DNA of 64,000 nt from positions 1-64,000 of the forward strand of contig REAB01000050.1 of assembly GCA_004293645.1 (NCBI GenBank). The letters are read 5' to 3'. The notes below the pieces were generated by a model. That model did not search any database, was not told the origin of the DNA, and saw only the letters and a program-made list of their open reading frames with translations. Positions 8,588-17,400 of the stretch are shown here, piece after piece (the stretch's first letter is position 1; each line of letters begins with the position of its first letter). Source of the DNA: Cytophagia bacterium. Lineage in GTDB: Bacteria > Bacteroidota > Bacteroidia > Cytophagales > Spirosomataceae. The translations under genes and the position numbers were made by a program.

Positions 8588-10272
8588 GTCAAATAGACTG
8601 GATTGTCCTCATAGCCACACTCGGATTTATTGTCGTATATGGTGTTTATAAAAGTCGTGGCCAGCAAAACATGGACGACTACCTCTTGGCGGGGCGGTCG
8701 TTGCCCTGGTACCACGTGTGCTTGTCGGTAATGGCCACCCAAGCCAGCGCCATCACTTTTTTGTCGGCCCCTGGGCAGGGTTTTGCCAGTGGTATGGGGT
8801 TCGTGCAGTTTTACTTTGGGCTACCGCTGGCCATGGTGGTGCTGAGTATCACGTTTGTTCCGATTTTTCATAAACTCAAGGTTTTTACGGCCTACGAATT
8901 TTTAGAAAATCGCTTCGATGCGCGGGTACGCATCTTTACGGCCAGTCTGTTTTTGATTTCGCGCGGCTTGGCCACGGGGCTTTCCATTTACGCGCCGTCT
9001 ATTATTTTGGCCACTATTTTGGGTTGGGATATTTACTGGACCAATATTTTGATGGGCAGCGTGGTGTTGATTTACACCGTTTCGGGTGGTACAAAAGCCA
9101 TTTCGCACACGCACTTGCAGCAAATGTTCATTGTGTCGGCGGCGATGTTTATGGCAGGCTGGATGGTGGTGCATTTGCTGCCCGCCAATATGGGCTTTTC
9201 GGACGCACTCCAAATGGCAGGCAAAGCCAATCGCCTCAACACCATAGATTTCCACTTCGACCCCAACAGCCGCTACAACATCTGGTCGGGCCTCATCGGC
9301 GGTTTTTTTCTGCAACTTTCTTATTTCGGCACCGACCAGTCGCAGGTGGGTCGCTACCTCACGGGCGAGTCCATTGGCCAAAGTCGTATGGGTCTGATGA
9401 TGAACGGTTTGCTCAAAATTCCGATGCAGTTTTTGATATTGCTGGTGGGTGTTTTGGTGTTTGTTTACTACGAATTTCATTCGGCACCCATTTTTTTCAA
9501 TAAGGTAGAAACCGATAAACTCAAAACCAGCATTTACGCGCCCAATTACGCGCAATTGCAAAAACAGCACGAACAACTTACCGAACAAAAACTGCAGATT
9601 GCGCCCGCCTTACAGAAAGCCCTGGCCCAGCAAAACAACGCAGCCATTGACCAATACCAAACCCAAATAAAAGCCAACGATGAGGCGCTCAAAGGCGTAA
9701 AGAAAGAAGTGGTAGCGCTCATCAAAAAAAATAACCCCAGCGGCGATACCAGCGATATTAACTACATCTTTTTGCGGTTTGTACTCGACCACCTACCCGT
9801 AGGACTCATTGGGCTGCTCATTGCCGTTATTTTTAGTGCTTCGATGGGTTCGGTGGCGGCAGCTTACAACTCGCTGGCTTCTACCACCGTCATAGATATT
9901 TACAAGCGCGGTTTTAGGCCAGTGGCCTCAGATGCGCACTACCTCATGGCCTCGCGCGTTGCCACCGTAGCTTGGGGATTGTTTTGCATTTTTATTGCCC
10001 AGTATGCCAGTAAGTTGGGCAGCATGATCGAGGCCGTCAATATTGTAGGTTCGCTGTTTTATGGCGTTATTTTGGGCATCTTCTTGACGGCGTTTTACGC
10101 CCCCAAAATTGGGGCAAAAGCTACATTCTGGGCAGCTATTTTGGGCGAGATTGCGGTGGTAGCTTGCTGGTATTACGACATCATGGCCTTCTTGTGGCTC
10201 AACGTTGTCGGCTGTTTGTTGGTAGTTGGCTTTGCGTGGATTATCCAGCAAGTTAACTTGAAAACGAGTTAA
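8584..10272 (+). CDS. Sodium:solute symporter (SSS family)
   Basis: A 562-residue inner-membrane transporter with about 13 hydrophobic segments. Family features: QQNMDDYLLAGRSLPWYHVCLSVMATQASAITFLSAPG near residues 27-62, and FSASMGSVAAAYNSLAST near residues 415-430, the conserved sodium-site helix. Between membrane segments, residues about 315-395 form a charged, Gln/Lys-rich hydrophilic insertion likely to be a coiled coil, which is longer than in classical members. Substrate unknown; relatives take up sugars, sialic acid, amino acids or small carboxylates. Translationally coupled to the upstream 46-residue membrane protein. Convergent with the zinc-ribbon gene. Confidence 0.9.
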   Translation: MSQIDWIVLIATLGFIVVYGVYKSRGQQNMDDYLLAGRSLPWYHVCLSVMATQASAITFLSAPGQGFASGMGFVQFYFGLPLAMVVLSITFVPIFHKLKVFTAYEFLENRFDARVRIFTASLFLISRGLATGLSIYAPSIILATILGWDIYWTNILMGSVVLIYTVSGGTKAISHTHLQQMFIVSAAMFMAGWMVVHLLPANMGFSDALQMAGKANRLNTIDFHFDPNSRYNIWSGLIGGFFLQLSYFGTDQSQVGRYLTGESIGQSRMGLMMNGLLKIPMQFLILLVGVLVFVYYEFHSAPIFFNKVETDKLKTSIYAPNYAQLQKQHEQLTEQKLQIAPALQKALAQQNNAAIDQYQTQIKANDEALKGVKKEVVALIKKNNPSGDTSDINYIFLRFVLDHLPVGLIGLLIAVIFSASMGSVAAAYNSLASTTVIDIYKRGFRPVASDAHYLMASRVATVAWGLFCIFIAQYASKLGSMIEAVNIVGSLFYGVILGIFLTAFYAPKIGAKATFWAAILGEIAVVACWYYDIMAFLWLNVVGCLLVVGFAWIIQQVNLKTS

Positions 10273-10351
10273 TTTGAAAATTTGAAAATTAGGTAATTTG
10301 AGGATGAACAAAGTCCATTTTCAAATGGGTACATTTTCAAATTTTCAAATT
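10271..10351. terminator. Inverted repeat between convergent genes (bidirectional terminator candidate)
   Basis: Arms of 19 bp at 10271-10289 (AATTTGAAAATTTGAAAAT) and 10333-10351 are perfect inverse copies, with a 43-nt loop that contains a second palindrome, CCATTT-TC-AAATGG. The element is AT-rich and lies between the stop of the symporter and the stop of the zinc-ribbon gene. It may terminate both transcripts, but the arms are also part of the TTTTCAAATT repeat family found elsewhere in the window. Confidence 0.5.
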
Positions 10352-10358
10352 AAAAAAA

Positions 10359-11090
10359 CTATTTATTCTCCATGTCCACATCGGCCAAAATACGACCGCA
10401 GTGTTCACAAACCGTAATTTTTTTCTTCTCCCGGATGTCGGCTTGCCGCTGTGGTGGCACTACGTTAAAACAACCACCGCACGCCCCGCGTCTCACTTGC
10501 ACTACCGCCAAGCCGTTGCCCGAGTTGGCCCGAATCTTGGTGTAAGACTTATACAATCTTTCTTCTACCAAAGCCGCCCGCTTTTCGCGCTCTTCCAGCA
10601 GCTTTTTTTCGTCTTCGTGGCTTTCAGAAGTGAGCGCGTCGAGTTCTTTCTTTTTTACTTTCAAGTCTTCCTTCCGTTCAGATAGCAAGGCCTCGGTAGC
10701 TTTCACTTCCTCTTTCTTGAGTTTCACTTTCAAGTCCGCTTCGCGTGTTTTTTTCTCGGCCAGTTCTATTTCGATCGTTTGTAGTTCTATTTCTTTCGAA
10801 ATAGCCTCAAATTCACGGTTATTTCTAACGTTGTTTTGCTGTTCTTTGTAGCGGACAATCAGTTTTTCGGCATCTTTCTTGGCCATTTTCTGGCGCGTTA
10901 CTTCTTCTTCAAAACCCTCTACTTCTTTGCCAAATTTGCCAAGGCGGGTTTCAAATCCAATAATGTCGTCTTCCAAATCTCGGACTTCTTCGGGCAAGTC
11001 GCCCCGAATTTTTTTAATGTCGTCCAGATTTGAGTCTATTTCCTGCAATTTGAGGAGAAAATCCAATTTTTGCGCTACGGTCAGTTCCAT
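10359..11090 (-). CDS. C4-type zinc-ribbon coiled-coil protein (CT398/DUF164-like)
   Basis: A 243-residue cytoplasmic protein. Residues about 10-180 are a long, charged, Lys/Glu-rich antiparallel coiled coil. The C-terminus is a zinc ribbon with two Cys pairs (CGGC and CEHC; GACGGCFNVVPPQRQADI, then KKKITVCEHCGRIL). Members of this family are widespread; proposed roles include nucleic-acid or secretion-linked functions, none firm. The gene lies 34 bp downstream of the nif3-like gene on the same strand, an arrangement common in Bacteroidota, so the two are probably one operon. Confidence 0.9.
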   Translation of the reverse strand: MELTVAQKLDFLLKLQEIDSNLDDIKKIRGDLPEEVRDLEDDIIGFETRLGKFGKEVEGFEEEVTRQKMAKKDAEKLIVRYKEQQNNVRNNREFEAISKEIELQTIEIELAEKKTREADLKVKLKKEEVKATEALLSERKEDLKVKKKELDALTSESHEDEKKLLEEREKRAALVEERLYKSYTKIRANSGNGLAVVQVRRGACGGCFNVVPPQRQADIREKKKITVCEHCGRILADVDMENK

Positions 11091-11124
11091 TCGTGGTGAT
11101 TTTGAGTGTTAAAAGTCGGTTGTA

Positions 11125-12225
11125 TCAGACGAAATACCGAACAGGATTGGTAACAGTTACTGATAAAATTGCCGCAAAATTACTAAATTTATTTGATAAA
11201 TAATGTTGCAACCCTTCTTTCGTGCAAACTTCGCTTTCGTAGTGGCCAATATCGCAAATCATAATCTGCCCATCGGCATCAAAAAACTCGTGATATTTAT
11301 AATCGGCGGTGATAAACACATCGGCTTGCGAGGCCACAGCGCGGGGCAATAAAAAACTGCCCACTCCCCCACAAACCGCTACTTTCTCAATTTTGCTAAC
11401 TGCCGCGTCGGTGTATTTAATAACGGTAAGGTTCATTTGTTGTTTCAAAAATACCAAAAAATCGTGAATGGCCATGGGTGCTGGCAAATAGCCCACCGCC
11501 CCCGACCCCACGCTTTGGTTTTCGTTGGTAATTGCAGTGAGATAATAAGCCACCTCCTCGTACGGGTGAGCCGCCCGCAATGTCTTCAACACCGCAGGCT
11601 CCATAAAAGCTGGAAATATAACTTCAAATCTATTTTCGAGCACTGCTTCGTCCTGATTGGCTTGCCCAATAACGGGCTGGGCTTGGGCGTTAGGTCTAAA
11701 CGTACCAACTCCTTCTACTTTGAAACTACAACGGTCGTAATTGCCAATTTGCCCCACGCCAACCGCGTACAACGCTTCCAGCACGCGCTCCGTGTCGGCT
11801 ACTGGCACAAAGCCAACCAATTTGCAAAGCATATCTTTTTTAGGAGCCAATATTTGAACGTTTTGCAAACCCAACCGATTGGCTATCATAAAGTTAACGC
11901 CACCCACCACATTATCCAAATTGGTATGAATGGCATAAATGGCTACGTCATTTTTGATGGCTTTTATGACCGCCCTTTCGATGTAGTTTTTACCGTTCAG
12001 TTTCTTTAGCCCCTTAAACACCACGGGGTGGTGCGCCACAATCAAATTACAGTTTTTTGCAATGGCTTCTTCCACTACTTCCTCCGTTACATCGAGGGTT
12101 AGTAGCACGTTGGTAACACCTATATTGTGGCTTCCTACGAGCAGTCCAGCGTTGTCATAATTTTCTTGGTAAGGTATTGGAGCTAATTTTTCGAGGTAAT
12201 CAGTAACTTCTTTAATGGTAGTCAT
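11125..12225 (-). CDS. Nif3-like dinuclear metal-centre hexameric protein
   Basis: A 366-residue protein of the Nif3/YbgI family (GTP cyclohydrolase I type 2 superfamily). Metal-ligand motifs: NCNLIVAHHPVVFKGL near residues 56-71, IYAIHTNLDNVVGGVN near 95-110, and GHYESE near the C-terminus (CDIGHYESEVCTKEGLQ). A middle domain, roughly residues 130-245 (LCKLVGFVPVADTERVLEAL ... HPYEEVAYYL), is the PII-like insertion present in the long form of the family. The catalytic role is unsettled. First gene of a two-gene operon with the zinc-ribbon protein. Confidence 0.93.
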   Translation of the reverse strand: MTTIKEVTDYLEKLAPIPYQENYDNAGLLVGSHNIGVTNVLLTLDVTEEVVEEAIAKNCNLIVAHHPVVFKGLKKLNGKNYIERAVIKAIKNDVAIYAIHTNLDNVVGGVNFMIANRLGLQNVQILAPKKDMLCKLVGFVPVADTERVLEALYAVGVGQIGNYDRCSFKVEGVGTFRPNAQAQPVIGQANQDEAVLENRFEVIFPAFMEPAVLKTLRAAHPYEEVAYYLTAITNENQSVGSGAVGYLPAPMAIHDFLVFLKQQMNLTVIKYTDAAVSKIEKVAVCGGVGSFLLPRAVASQADVFITADYKYHEFFDADGQIMICDIGHYESEVCTKEGLQHYLSNKFSNFAAILSVTVTNPVRYFV

Positions 12226-12311
12226 AAAAAATATTTTACGCTTTTATAGTTTGATAATCAGACCCATTAAGCCTGCGCAAGTTTACAATATTCGTTTATT
12301 TTTTCTAAAAA

Positions 12312-12343
12312 TTTGCAGTATTTAAAAAATAATCTTACTTTTG
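12312..12343 (+). promoter_or_regulatory. Bacteroidota-type promoter for the tRNA-Asp locus
   Basis: TTTG at 12312-12315, a 20-bp spacer and TACTTTTG at 12336-12343 fit the -33/-7 consensus closely. Initiation would fall near 12350, so the transcript would include both the degenerate tRNA-like segment and the intact tRNA. Confidence 0.7.
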
Positions 12344-12405
12344 CACCACGTTTTTAGAGAATCTAACGTTGCTACAACGAATAGTGTTCAACAAAATAGT
12401 TAATT

Positions 12406-12454
12406 GGTTTGGTAGTTCAACGGTGCGACGTTTCGCTTGGTTAGAGTACTCGAC
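12406..12454 (+). pseudogene. Degenerate partial copy of the tRNA-Asp 5' half
   Basis: GGTTTGGTAGTTCAA at 12406-12420 matches the acceptor and D-arm start of the intact tRNA with two changes. A 16-nt stretch (CGGTGCGACGTTTCGC) follows, then TTGGTTAGAGTACTCGAC at 12437-12454 resumes the D-loop and anticodon-stem alignment. The copy breaks off before the anticodon. It lies 12 bp upstream of the true tRNA and within the same predicted transcript. Confidence 0.7.
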
Positions 12455-12466
12455 ATAATAATAGTT

Positions 12467-12540
12467 GGTTCGGTAGTTCAGTTGGTTAGAATACCTGCCT
12501 GTCACGCAGGGGGTCGCGGGTTCGAGTCCCGTCCGGACCG
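12467..12540 (+). tRNA. tRNA-Asp (GTC)
   Basis: A complete 74-nt cloverleaf. The acceptor stem GGTTCGG pairs with CCGGACC (one G-T pair); the D-arm starts GTTC; the anticodon stem is CCTGC/GCAGG with loop CTGTCAC, giving anticodon GTC; the T-arm is GCGGG-TTCGAGT-CCCGT. The discriminator base is G, as expected for tRNA-Asp. CCA is not encoded. A good promoter lies about 120 bp upstream and a strong hairpin terminator starts 24 bp downstream. Confidence 0.97.
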
Positions 12541-12563
12541 CTTCATTAATTTGTAGCGATTTA

Positions 12564-12615
12564 AAATTAAACGAAAGCTCCTTAGATTGATTTCTAAGGA
12601 GTTTTTCGTTTAATT
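12564..12615. terminator. Hairpin terminator after tRNA-Asp
   Basis: An almost continuous inverted repeat: AAATTAAACGAAA, then CTCCTTAGA, a 6-nt loop (TTGATT), then TCTAAGGAG and TTTTTCGTTTAATT. The inner 9-bp stem is followed by a T-run, so it should stop tRNA transcription. It is nearly symmetric and could also act in the other direction. Confidence 0.85.
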
Positions 12616-13077
12616 CCGCATTACCACGAATCGCGGTAAACCCAAAATTGCTAAATTTGGAATTACTATCGACAATCTTGAAATCATAGCATCTTGAGTT
12701 TCAATGTGAATAAAATACGCATCTGTACGAGTTAGCCGCGAAGCTGCAAATTCCACGATTTTCGATGTACACCGCTCGGCATACTTTTGCCAATGTCGCA
12801 ATTAGAGCATCAGGAGGCAACCTCGTGTTTCGATAAAAATAATGTATCACTACATCTACTTTTTTGAGGATATTTCGCTAACGCCTATCCATCCAAAAAC
12901 AAGGATAAGGAGTTGGTGGCGTTTATACGCTCGTTGGCAGCAATTAATAACGATTCGTCTCAAAATAAGTCGTTTATCGAACTCCAAATAAGTTCTTTAC
13001 ACACGCAAAGAGAAAGTATCTTAAATTCAACACTAAAATGCCGAATCATTTTTGGCAACTTCTGCGAATTGTTTAAA
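12616..13077. other. 462-bp region without a recognisable gene
   Basis: No convincing protein or RNA gene. A 63-codon minus-strand frame (12610-12801) and a 48-codon plus-strand frame starting near 12841 exist, but neither has recognisable motifs. The tatD frame stays open leftward to 12913, without TatD homology. The stretch may be decayed coding DNA next to the tRNA. Confidence 0.5.
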
Positions 13078-13863
13078 ATGATAGAAACCCACGCCCACAT
13101 TTACGACGAAGCCTTTGATGCCGACCGCTCCGCCATGCTCGACCGCGCTTTTGCGGCGGGCGTAGCCCAAATCTGGATGCCCAACTGCGACCACACCACC
13201 ATCGACGGCATGATGCAACTGGCCACGCAGTATGCAGGCGTGTGCTTGCCCATGATGGGCCTGCACCCCACCTACGTCAAAGCCGATTTTGAACGCGAAC
13301 TTTACCTCGTTGAAGATTGGCTGAACAAATACCCGTTTGTGGCCATTGGCGAAATTGGCATGGATTTGTACTGGGACAAAACTTTTGTGGCGCAGCAAGA
13401 AGCCGCGTTTTTGGCGCAGTGCGAATTGGCCATTAAACACCACTTGTGGATAGATATTCACAGCCGAAATGCTTTTTGGGAGGTAGTAGCTTTAATCGAA
13501 AAAGTAGGAAATCCTGCGCTGACGGGCATTTTTCATTGTTTTACGGGAACGCTCGAAGAAGCCCAAAAAGCCATTGATTTGGGTTTTAAACTGGGTATTG
13601 GAGGCGTGGCTACTTTCAAAAACGGTGGTCTTGACAAAATACTACCTTACGTTGATTTACAGCACCTTGTATTAGAAACCGACAGCCCTTATTTAGCTCC
13701 TGTGCCGCATCGAGGCAAACGCAACGAGGTGAGTTTTGTTGAGATTGTGGCGCAACGCGTAGCCGATTTAAAACAAATGCCAGTGGCACAGGTAATAACC
13801 CAAACCACTGGCAATGCGCAAATCTTATTGGCAAATAAAAACGTTGTTGCTCAATTGCAATAA
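13078..13863 (+). CDS. tatD: TatD family metal-dependent hydrolase
   Basis: A 261-residue TIM-barrel hydrolase of the TatD family; characterised members are metal-dependent DNases with roles in DNA repair or nucleic-acid turnover. Metal ligands are visible: H5 and H7 (IETHAHIYD), the Glu in IGEIGMDLYWD, a His in IDIHSRN, a His in GIFHCFTGTLEEA and D202 in LETDSPYLAPVPHRGKRNE. The frame is open upstream to 12913, but homology starts at the ATG at 13078 and the length then matches the family. Its last 13 bp overlap the end of the convergent TPR gene. Confidence 0.95.
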   Translation: MIETHAHIYDEAFDADRSAMLDRAFAAGVAQIWMPNCDHTTIDGMMQLATQYAGVCLPMMGLHPTYVKADFERELYLVEDWLNKYPFVAIGEIGMDLYWDKTFVAQQEAAFLAQCELAIKHHLWIDIHSRNAFWEVVALIEKVGNPALTGIFHCFTGTLEEAQKAIDLGFKLGIGGVATFKNGGLDKILPYVDLQHLVLETDSPYLAPVPHRGKRNEVSFVEIVAQRVADLKQMPVAQVITQTTGNAQILLANKNVVAQLQ

Positions 13864-15191
13864 TCGCTGATTACTTTATAGGCTTGGGTGTAGCCCAATT
13901 CGCCCGCTTTTGAGAGGTCCAAGCAGCCCGCGTTTGCGTCGCCGAGGCTGTGCTTGATGATGCCTCGCAAGTAGAAAGATTCCGAGTAACGCGGGTTGAG
14001 TTTTATGGCACTGTTACAATCCAACAAAGCTCCTTTTTGGTCGCCAATGTTAGATTTGATGCTACCTCGCACAAAATAGGCTTCGGCATAAGTAGGGTTG
14101 AACTCAATGGCGCGGTTCAAATCTATGATGGCATTTTTGGTGTCGCCCTGCTTACTTTTACCTAAGCCCCGCGAAAAAAGAGCTTCCGAACGTTCCGAGG
14201 ACAATTCGTTGATTTTATTTTTTTCTTGTATCGCGTTGCGTAAATCATCGAGCGTAGCCCGCGTAATGGGGCCACTATAACTCACTTTCTTGTCGGTGGT
14301 AGCGTTGTTTATTTCAATTGATTTGCTAAAATCACTGATGGCATCGCGCTGATTGCCCAATTTACTTTTGCAAAAACCTCGGCCATAATGCGCGCGGTAG
14401 TTTTGGGGGTCTAAATTAATGGCTTGGTCAAAATCGGCGATGGCTTCTTCGTGTTTTTCGGTTTTGCTCCGCGAAAACCCACGGTTATAAAATGCGTCGC
14501 TGTCTTCGGGATTTAATTCAATGGCCTTTGAATAATCGGCAATGGCTCCCGCAAAATCGTTCAATTTCATTTTGGCGTAGCCGCGCCCCGCAAAAGCCTG
14601 AGGGCGTTTAGGACTCAGGTCAATCACGCGCGAAAAATCAGTTTGGGCACCCGTAAAATCTTCTAATTTAAGTTTGACGCTCGCTCGACCAAAAAGCGTA
14701 GCCGCGTTGTTGGGTTCCAATTCAGTGCAGCGGTTGAGGTCTTGCAACGCGCCCCGGAAGTTTTCGACGCGTAAGCGGTTGATACCGCGCTGATAATAGC
14801 CTTGTGGGTCGTCGGGGTTGAGTTCGATGGCACGGGTAAAATCTTGAATAGCCGCCCGAAAATCGTCTTGTTTGGCTTTGCTGGCACCACGGTTCAAATA
14901 GGCATCTGAATACTTAGAATTTAGCTCAATGGAGCGGTCAAAATCTAAAATAGCCCCTCGGTGGTCTTTTAGATTGGCTTTGGCAATGGCACGGTTGTAA
15001 TAACTGGCTGCGTTTTCGGGGTTCGTCGAAATAGCCATGTTAAAAGCTTGCAAAGCGGCCACGAAGTCGCCAGTTTTACTTTTGTTTACCCCTTCTTCAA
15101 AGTATTCGGCGGCCGTTTTTTGGGCTTGTACAAAGTGGCTAATAGCAAAAAATGAAATCAAAAAAAGCAAGGAAGTGAAACGTTGCTTCAT
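13851..15191 (-). CDS. Exported tetratricopeptide-repeat protein
   Basis: A 446-residue protein with a signal peptide (MKQRFTSLLFLISFFAISHFVQAQ) and about ten to twelve TPR units of 34 residues. Each has the pattern of small residues at positions 8 and 20 and Pro near 32 (for example AYLNRGASKAKQDDFRAAIQD, then FTRAIELNPDD). One unit near residue 300 is disturbed by an insert (NATTDKKVSYSGPITRATLDDLRN). It likely acts as a periplasmic or surface scaffold. No partner is evident from the neighbourhood: tatD is convergent and menA lies 118 bp upstream on the same strand. Confidence 0.9.
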   Translation of the reverse strand: MKQRFTSLLFLISFFAISHFVQAQKTAAEYFEEGVNKSKTGDFVAALQAFNMAISTNPENAASYYNRAIAKANLKDHRGAILDFDRSIELNSKYSDAYLNRGASKAKQDDFRAAIQDFTRAIELNPDDPQGYYQRGINRLRVENFRGALQDLNRCTELEPNNAATLFGRASVKLKLEDFTGAQTDFSRVIDLSPKRPQAFAGRGYAKMKLNDFAGAIADYSKAIELNPEDSDAFYNRGFSRSKTEKHEEAIADFDQAINLDPQNYRAHYGRGFCKSKLGNQRDAISDFSKSIEINNATTDKKVSYSGPITRATLDDLRNAIQEKNKINELSSERSEALFSRGLGKSKQGDTKNAIIDLNRAIEFNPTYAEAYFVRGSIKSNIGDQKGALLDCNSAIKLNPRYSESFYLRGIIKHSLGDANAGCLDLSKAGELGYTQAYKVISDYCN

Positions 15192-15309
15192 AAGTTAGGA
15201 GTTTTAATGAGTACAATTAAGAGAAAATATGCCGACAAAGCTACCTATTTTTGCTTGGCTTGACAACTTGCCGATTGATTATTTTCGATAATACCTCACC
15301 CACAAAATA

Positions 15310-16212
15310 CTACGAAGCCATCAGCAACCCTATGCCAAATAACAGCACGAACAGCAACGTAGAAAGCGCCATTTGTTTCAAATAAGGGTCTAAATCGCGC
15401 GGATTCTGAGTTTTGGATACTACCATTCCGTTGCGAATAAAGAGCGGAAAACTCAGCAAAAAAAGCCATTGGAGCGGTTTAGTAGGTTGATTTATGAATA
15501 AAAAAACAATGCTGCAAGCCATGCCAATCAGCAACAGCAACCAGTGATATACCACCGATTTGGCCCGCCCCAAGCGCACGGGAATAGAGCGTTTGCCCGT
15601 CAGCGCATCTGACTCAATGTCGCGCATATTGTTGAGGTTTAACACGCCCACAGCAAAGAGCCCGCAACTACTGGCAGGCAGCAAAAGGGTAAAATCTATG
15701 CGTTGGGTTTGTAAATAATAAGACCCCAATACGCCCACCCACCCAAAAAAAACAAGTACCGACAAGTCGCCCAAGCCCACGTAGCCGTAAGGGTTTTTGC
15801 CTGCGGTATAAGTAACTGCCGCTACAATGGCCAATACGCCAATGCCTAAAAATACCCAAAAAGTTTGGGCGGTGGCATTTTGGAGGGCTACGTACAGCAA
15901 ACCTACGCCGGCACCAAGCGATAGCAGCGCAAAAAGCCTCATGGCGCGCCGCATGGCCTCCGCCGAAATAGCCCCCGACTGCACCGCCCGCGCTGGCCCG
16001 ACGCGCGCATCGGTGTCTTTGCCGTTCACAGCGTCGCCATAGTCGTTGGCCAAATTGGAGAGTACTTGCAACAAAATGGTGGTTAAGCAAGCCAATACGC
16101 CAATTGCCCAATCGAACTGATTGGCGGCAGCGGCCAGAAAATTGCCCATCAAAATACTCGACAGAGCCAGCGGTAAAGTGCGCGGACGTGCCGCCGAAAC
16201 CCAAGAATTCAT
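15310..16212 (-). CDS. menA: 1,4-dihydroxy-2-naphthoate polyprenyltransferase
   Basis: A 300-residue inner-membrane prenyltransferase of the UbiA superfamily that attaches the isoprenoid tail in menaquinone synthesis. The two Asp-rich prenyl-diphosphate sites are visible: NLANDYGDAVNGKDTD near residues 51-66 and NLNNMRDIESDALTGKRSIPVRLG near residues 192-215. About eight to nine hydrophobic segments. The start MNSWVSAARPRTLPLALSS is typical of MenA. A minus-strand TAACTTTG element lies about 20 bp upstream of the start. A GAATTC site overlaps the start codon region (16205-16210). Confidence 0.95.
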   Translation of the reverse strand: MNSWVSAARPRTLPLALSSILMGNFLAAAANQFDWAIGVLACLTTILLQVLSNLANDYGDAVNGKDTDARVGPARAVQSGAISAEAMRRAMRLFALLSLGAGVGLLYVALQNATAQTFWVFLGIGVLAIVAAVTYTAGKNPYGYVGLGDLSVLVFFGWVGVLGSYYLQTQRIDFTLLLPASSCGLFAVGVLNLNNMRDIESDALTGKRSIPVRLGRAKSVVYHWLLLLIGMACSIVFLFINQPTKPLQWLFLLSFPLFIRNGMVVSKTQNPRDLDPYLKQMALSTLLFVLLFGIGLLMAS

Positions 16213-16311
16213 GTTTATCTACTATTTTTGCAAAGTTAAGGTTTCGTTTCTGAATAAGCCTTACTTTTGTACCCTCACTATACTGACAAACTTTAGATTT
16301 TTTTGAGTAAA

Positions 16312-16635
16312 ATGGAAGAGAACAAAGGCGAATTTGAACAACAAATCAACGTTGAGATTTCGGAAGAGATGGCCGAGGGCGTGTATGCCAACTTGGCCAC
16401 TATTGCCCATTCAAACAGCGAGTTTATTCTTGATTTTATCAGAGTAATGCCTGGCGTGCCCAAAGCGCGGGTAAAAGCGCGCATTATTTTAACGCCCGAA
16501 CACGCCCAACGCCTCTTGGCTGCCCTGCGCGACAACATCAGGAAGTACGAAGAAAACTACGGTGGCATCAGAGAAATGGAGGACACCGACTTTCCGTTTT
16601 CGATGAACTTTGGTGGCCCTGTAGGCGAAGCCTAA
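16312..16635 (+). CDS. DUF3467 domain-containing protein
   Basis: A 107-residue cytoplasmic protein. The DUF3467 core (INVEISEEMAEGVYANLATIAHSNSEFILDFIRVMPGVPKARVKARI) covers residues about 12-60, followed by the conserved LTPEHAQRLLAALRDNIRKYEENYG. Members occur as small stand-alone proteins in Bacteroidota; function unknown. I start at ATG 16312; a TTG at 16303 would add three residues. The gene ends exactly one base before the stop of the convergent comB gene. Confidence 0.9.
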   Translation: MEENKGEFEQQINVEISEEMAEGVYANLATIAHSNSEFILDFIRVMPGVPKARVKARIILTPEHAQRLLAALRDNIRKYEENYGGIREMEDTDFPFSMNFGGPVGEA

Positions 16636-17343
16636 CTACGCGCAAACCAGCGCACTGCCCCGCAAAACGGGTACTACGTCGTAGAGGTCGCGTTGAAGGC
16701 AATACTGAATATCTTTGTGAATACCCAGCCGCTGCAACCGCCGCACGTGCGACGACGTGGCCAAGTAGCTCAGCATGTCGTCTTTGGCTTGCTGGTAAGT
16801 GCGCATGGCCAGCAGTGCGCCATCTTCGGCAATCATGTATTCGTCGTGCAAGGCTTCTACGAGTGCGCCCGCAAAGAGCGTATCTTCCAAATTGACCTTT
16901 CCTTTCCAGCCCGCGCAAAGCACCAGTACGTCGTATTGCTGTGATTGAAGGTAATTGGTAACAGCTCCTAAGTTCAAAAATGCGCCCACCAATACTTTTA
17001 CCGCCGAGGCTTTGGCTTTGGCAATTGAAAGCGTGCCGTTGGTGGTAGTCATGGCAATGTGCGCCCCCACCAAACCCTCGTCCATGTAGCTAAAAGGCGA
17101 GTTGTCTAAGTCAAAACCTGCTACTTTTTGAGCATTGCGCTCGGCAGCGGCCACGTAGCCTTGCTGTTGCAGCGCAAAACACTCCTCTACGCTGGCTACG
17201 GGCGTAATACTGCCTATGCCGTGGGCCATGCCCGTTACCATGCAAGAAGTAGCCCGAAAAATATCGGTAACAACTACAATCGAATTTTCAATATTGTGCA
17301 GATGGAGCAGTTCAGGGGTTAAACAAACATCAATAGATTTCAT
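16636..17343 (-). CDS. comB: 2-phosphosulfolactate phosphatase family (ComB)
   Basis: A 235-residue ComB-family protein. In archaea ComB dephosphorylates 2-phosphosulfolactate during coenzyme M synthesis; bacterial homologues are common, but their substrate is uncertain. Visible family features: VVVTDIFRATSCMVTGMAHG, AAERNAQKVAGFDLDNSPF and MTTTNGTLSIAKAKAS, where the TTTNGT block is diagnostic. C-terminal sequences DTLFAGALVEAL and HVRRLQRLGIHKDIQYCLQRD also fit. Convergent with the DUF3467 gene (adjacent stops) and 57 bp downstream of gcvT on the same strand. Confidence 0.9.
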   Translation of the reverse strand: MKSIDVCLTPELLHLHNIENSIVVVTDIFRATSCMVTGMAHGIGSITPVASVEECFALQQQGYVAAAERNAQKVAGFDLDNSPFSYMDEGLVGAHIAMTTTNGTLSIAKAKASAVKVLVGAFLNLGAVTNYLQSQQYDVLVLCAGWKGKVNLEDTLFAGALVEALHDEYMIAEDGALLAMRTYQQAKDDMLSYLATSSHVRRLQRLGIHKDIQYCLQRDLYDVVPVLRGSALVCA

Positions 17344-17400
17344 GGAAATTGGATTACTGGATATTGGAAACGTTGATTGTAGGGTATGGCAAAAAAATCA

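Noticed and set aside
12610-12801. 63-codon minus-strand frame after the tRNA terminator
   Set aside because: No recognisable motif, it starts inside a terminator arm region and has no supporting neighbour; treated as non-coding or decayed.
12406-13077. Genomic island integrated at tRNA-Asp
   Set aside because: No integrase, no duplicated tRNA 3' end, and ordinary housekeeping genes follow at once.
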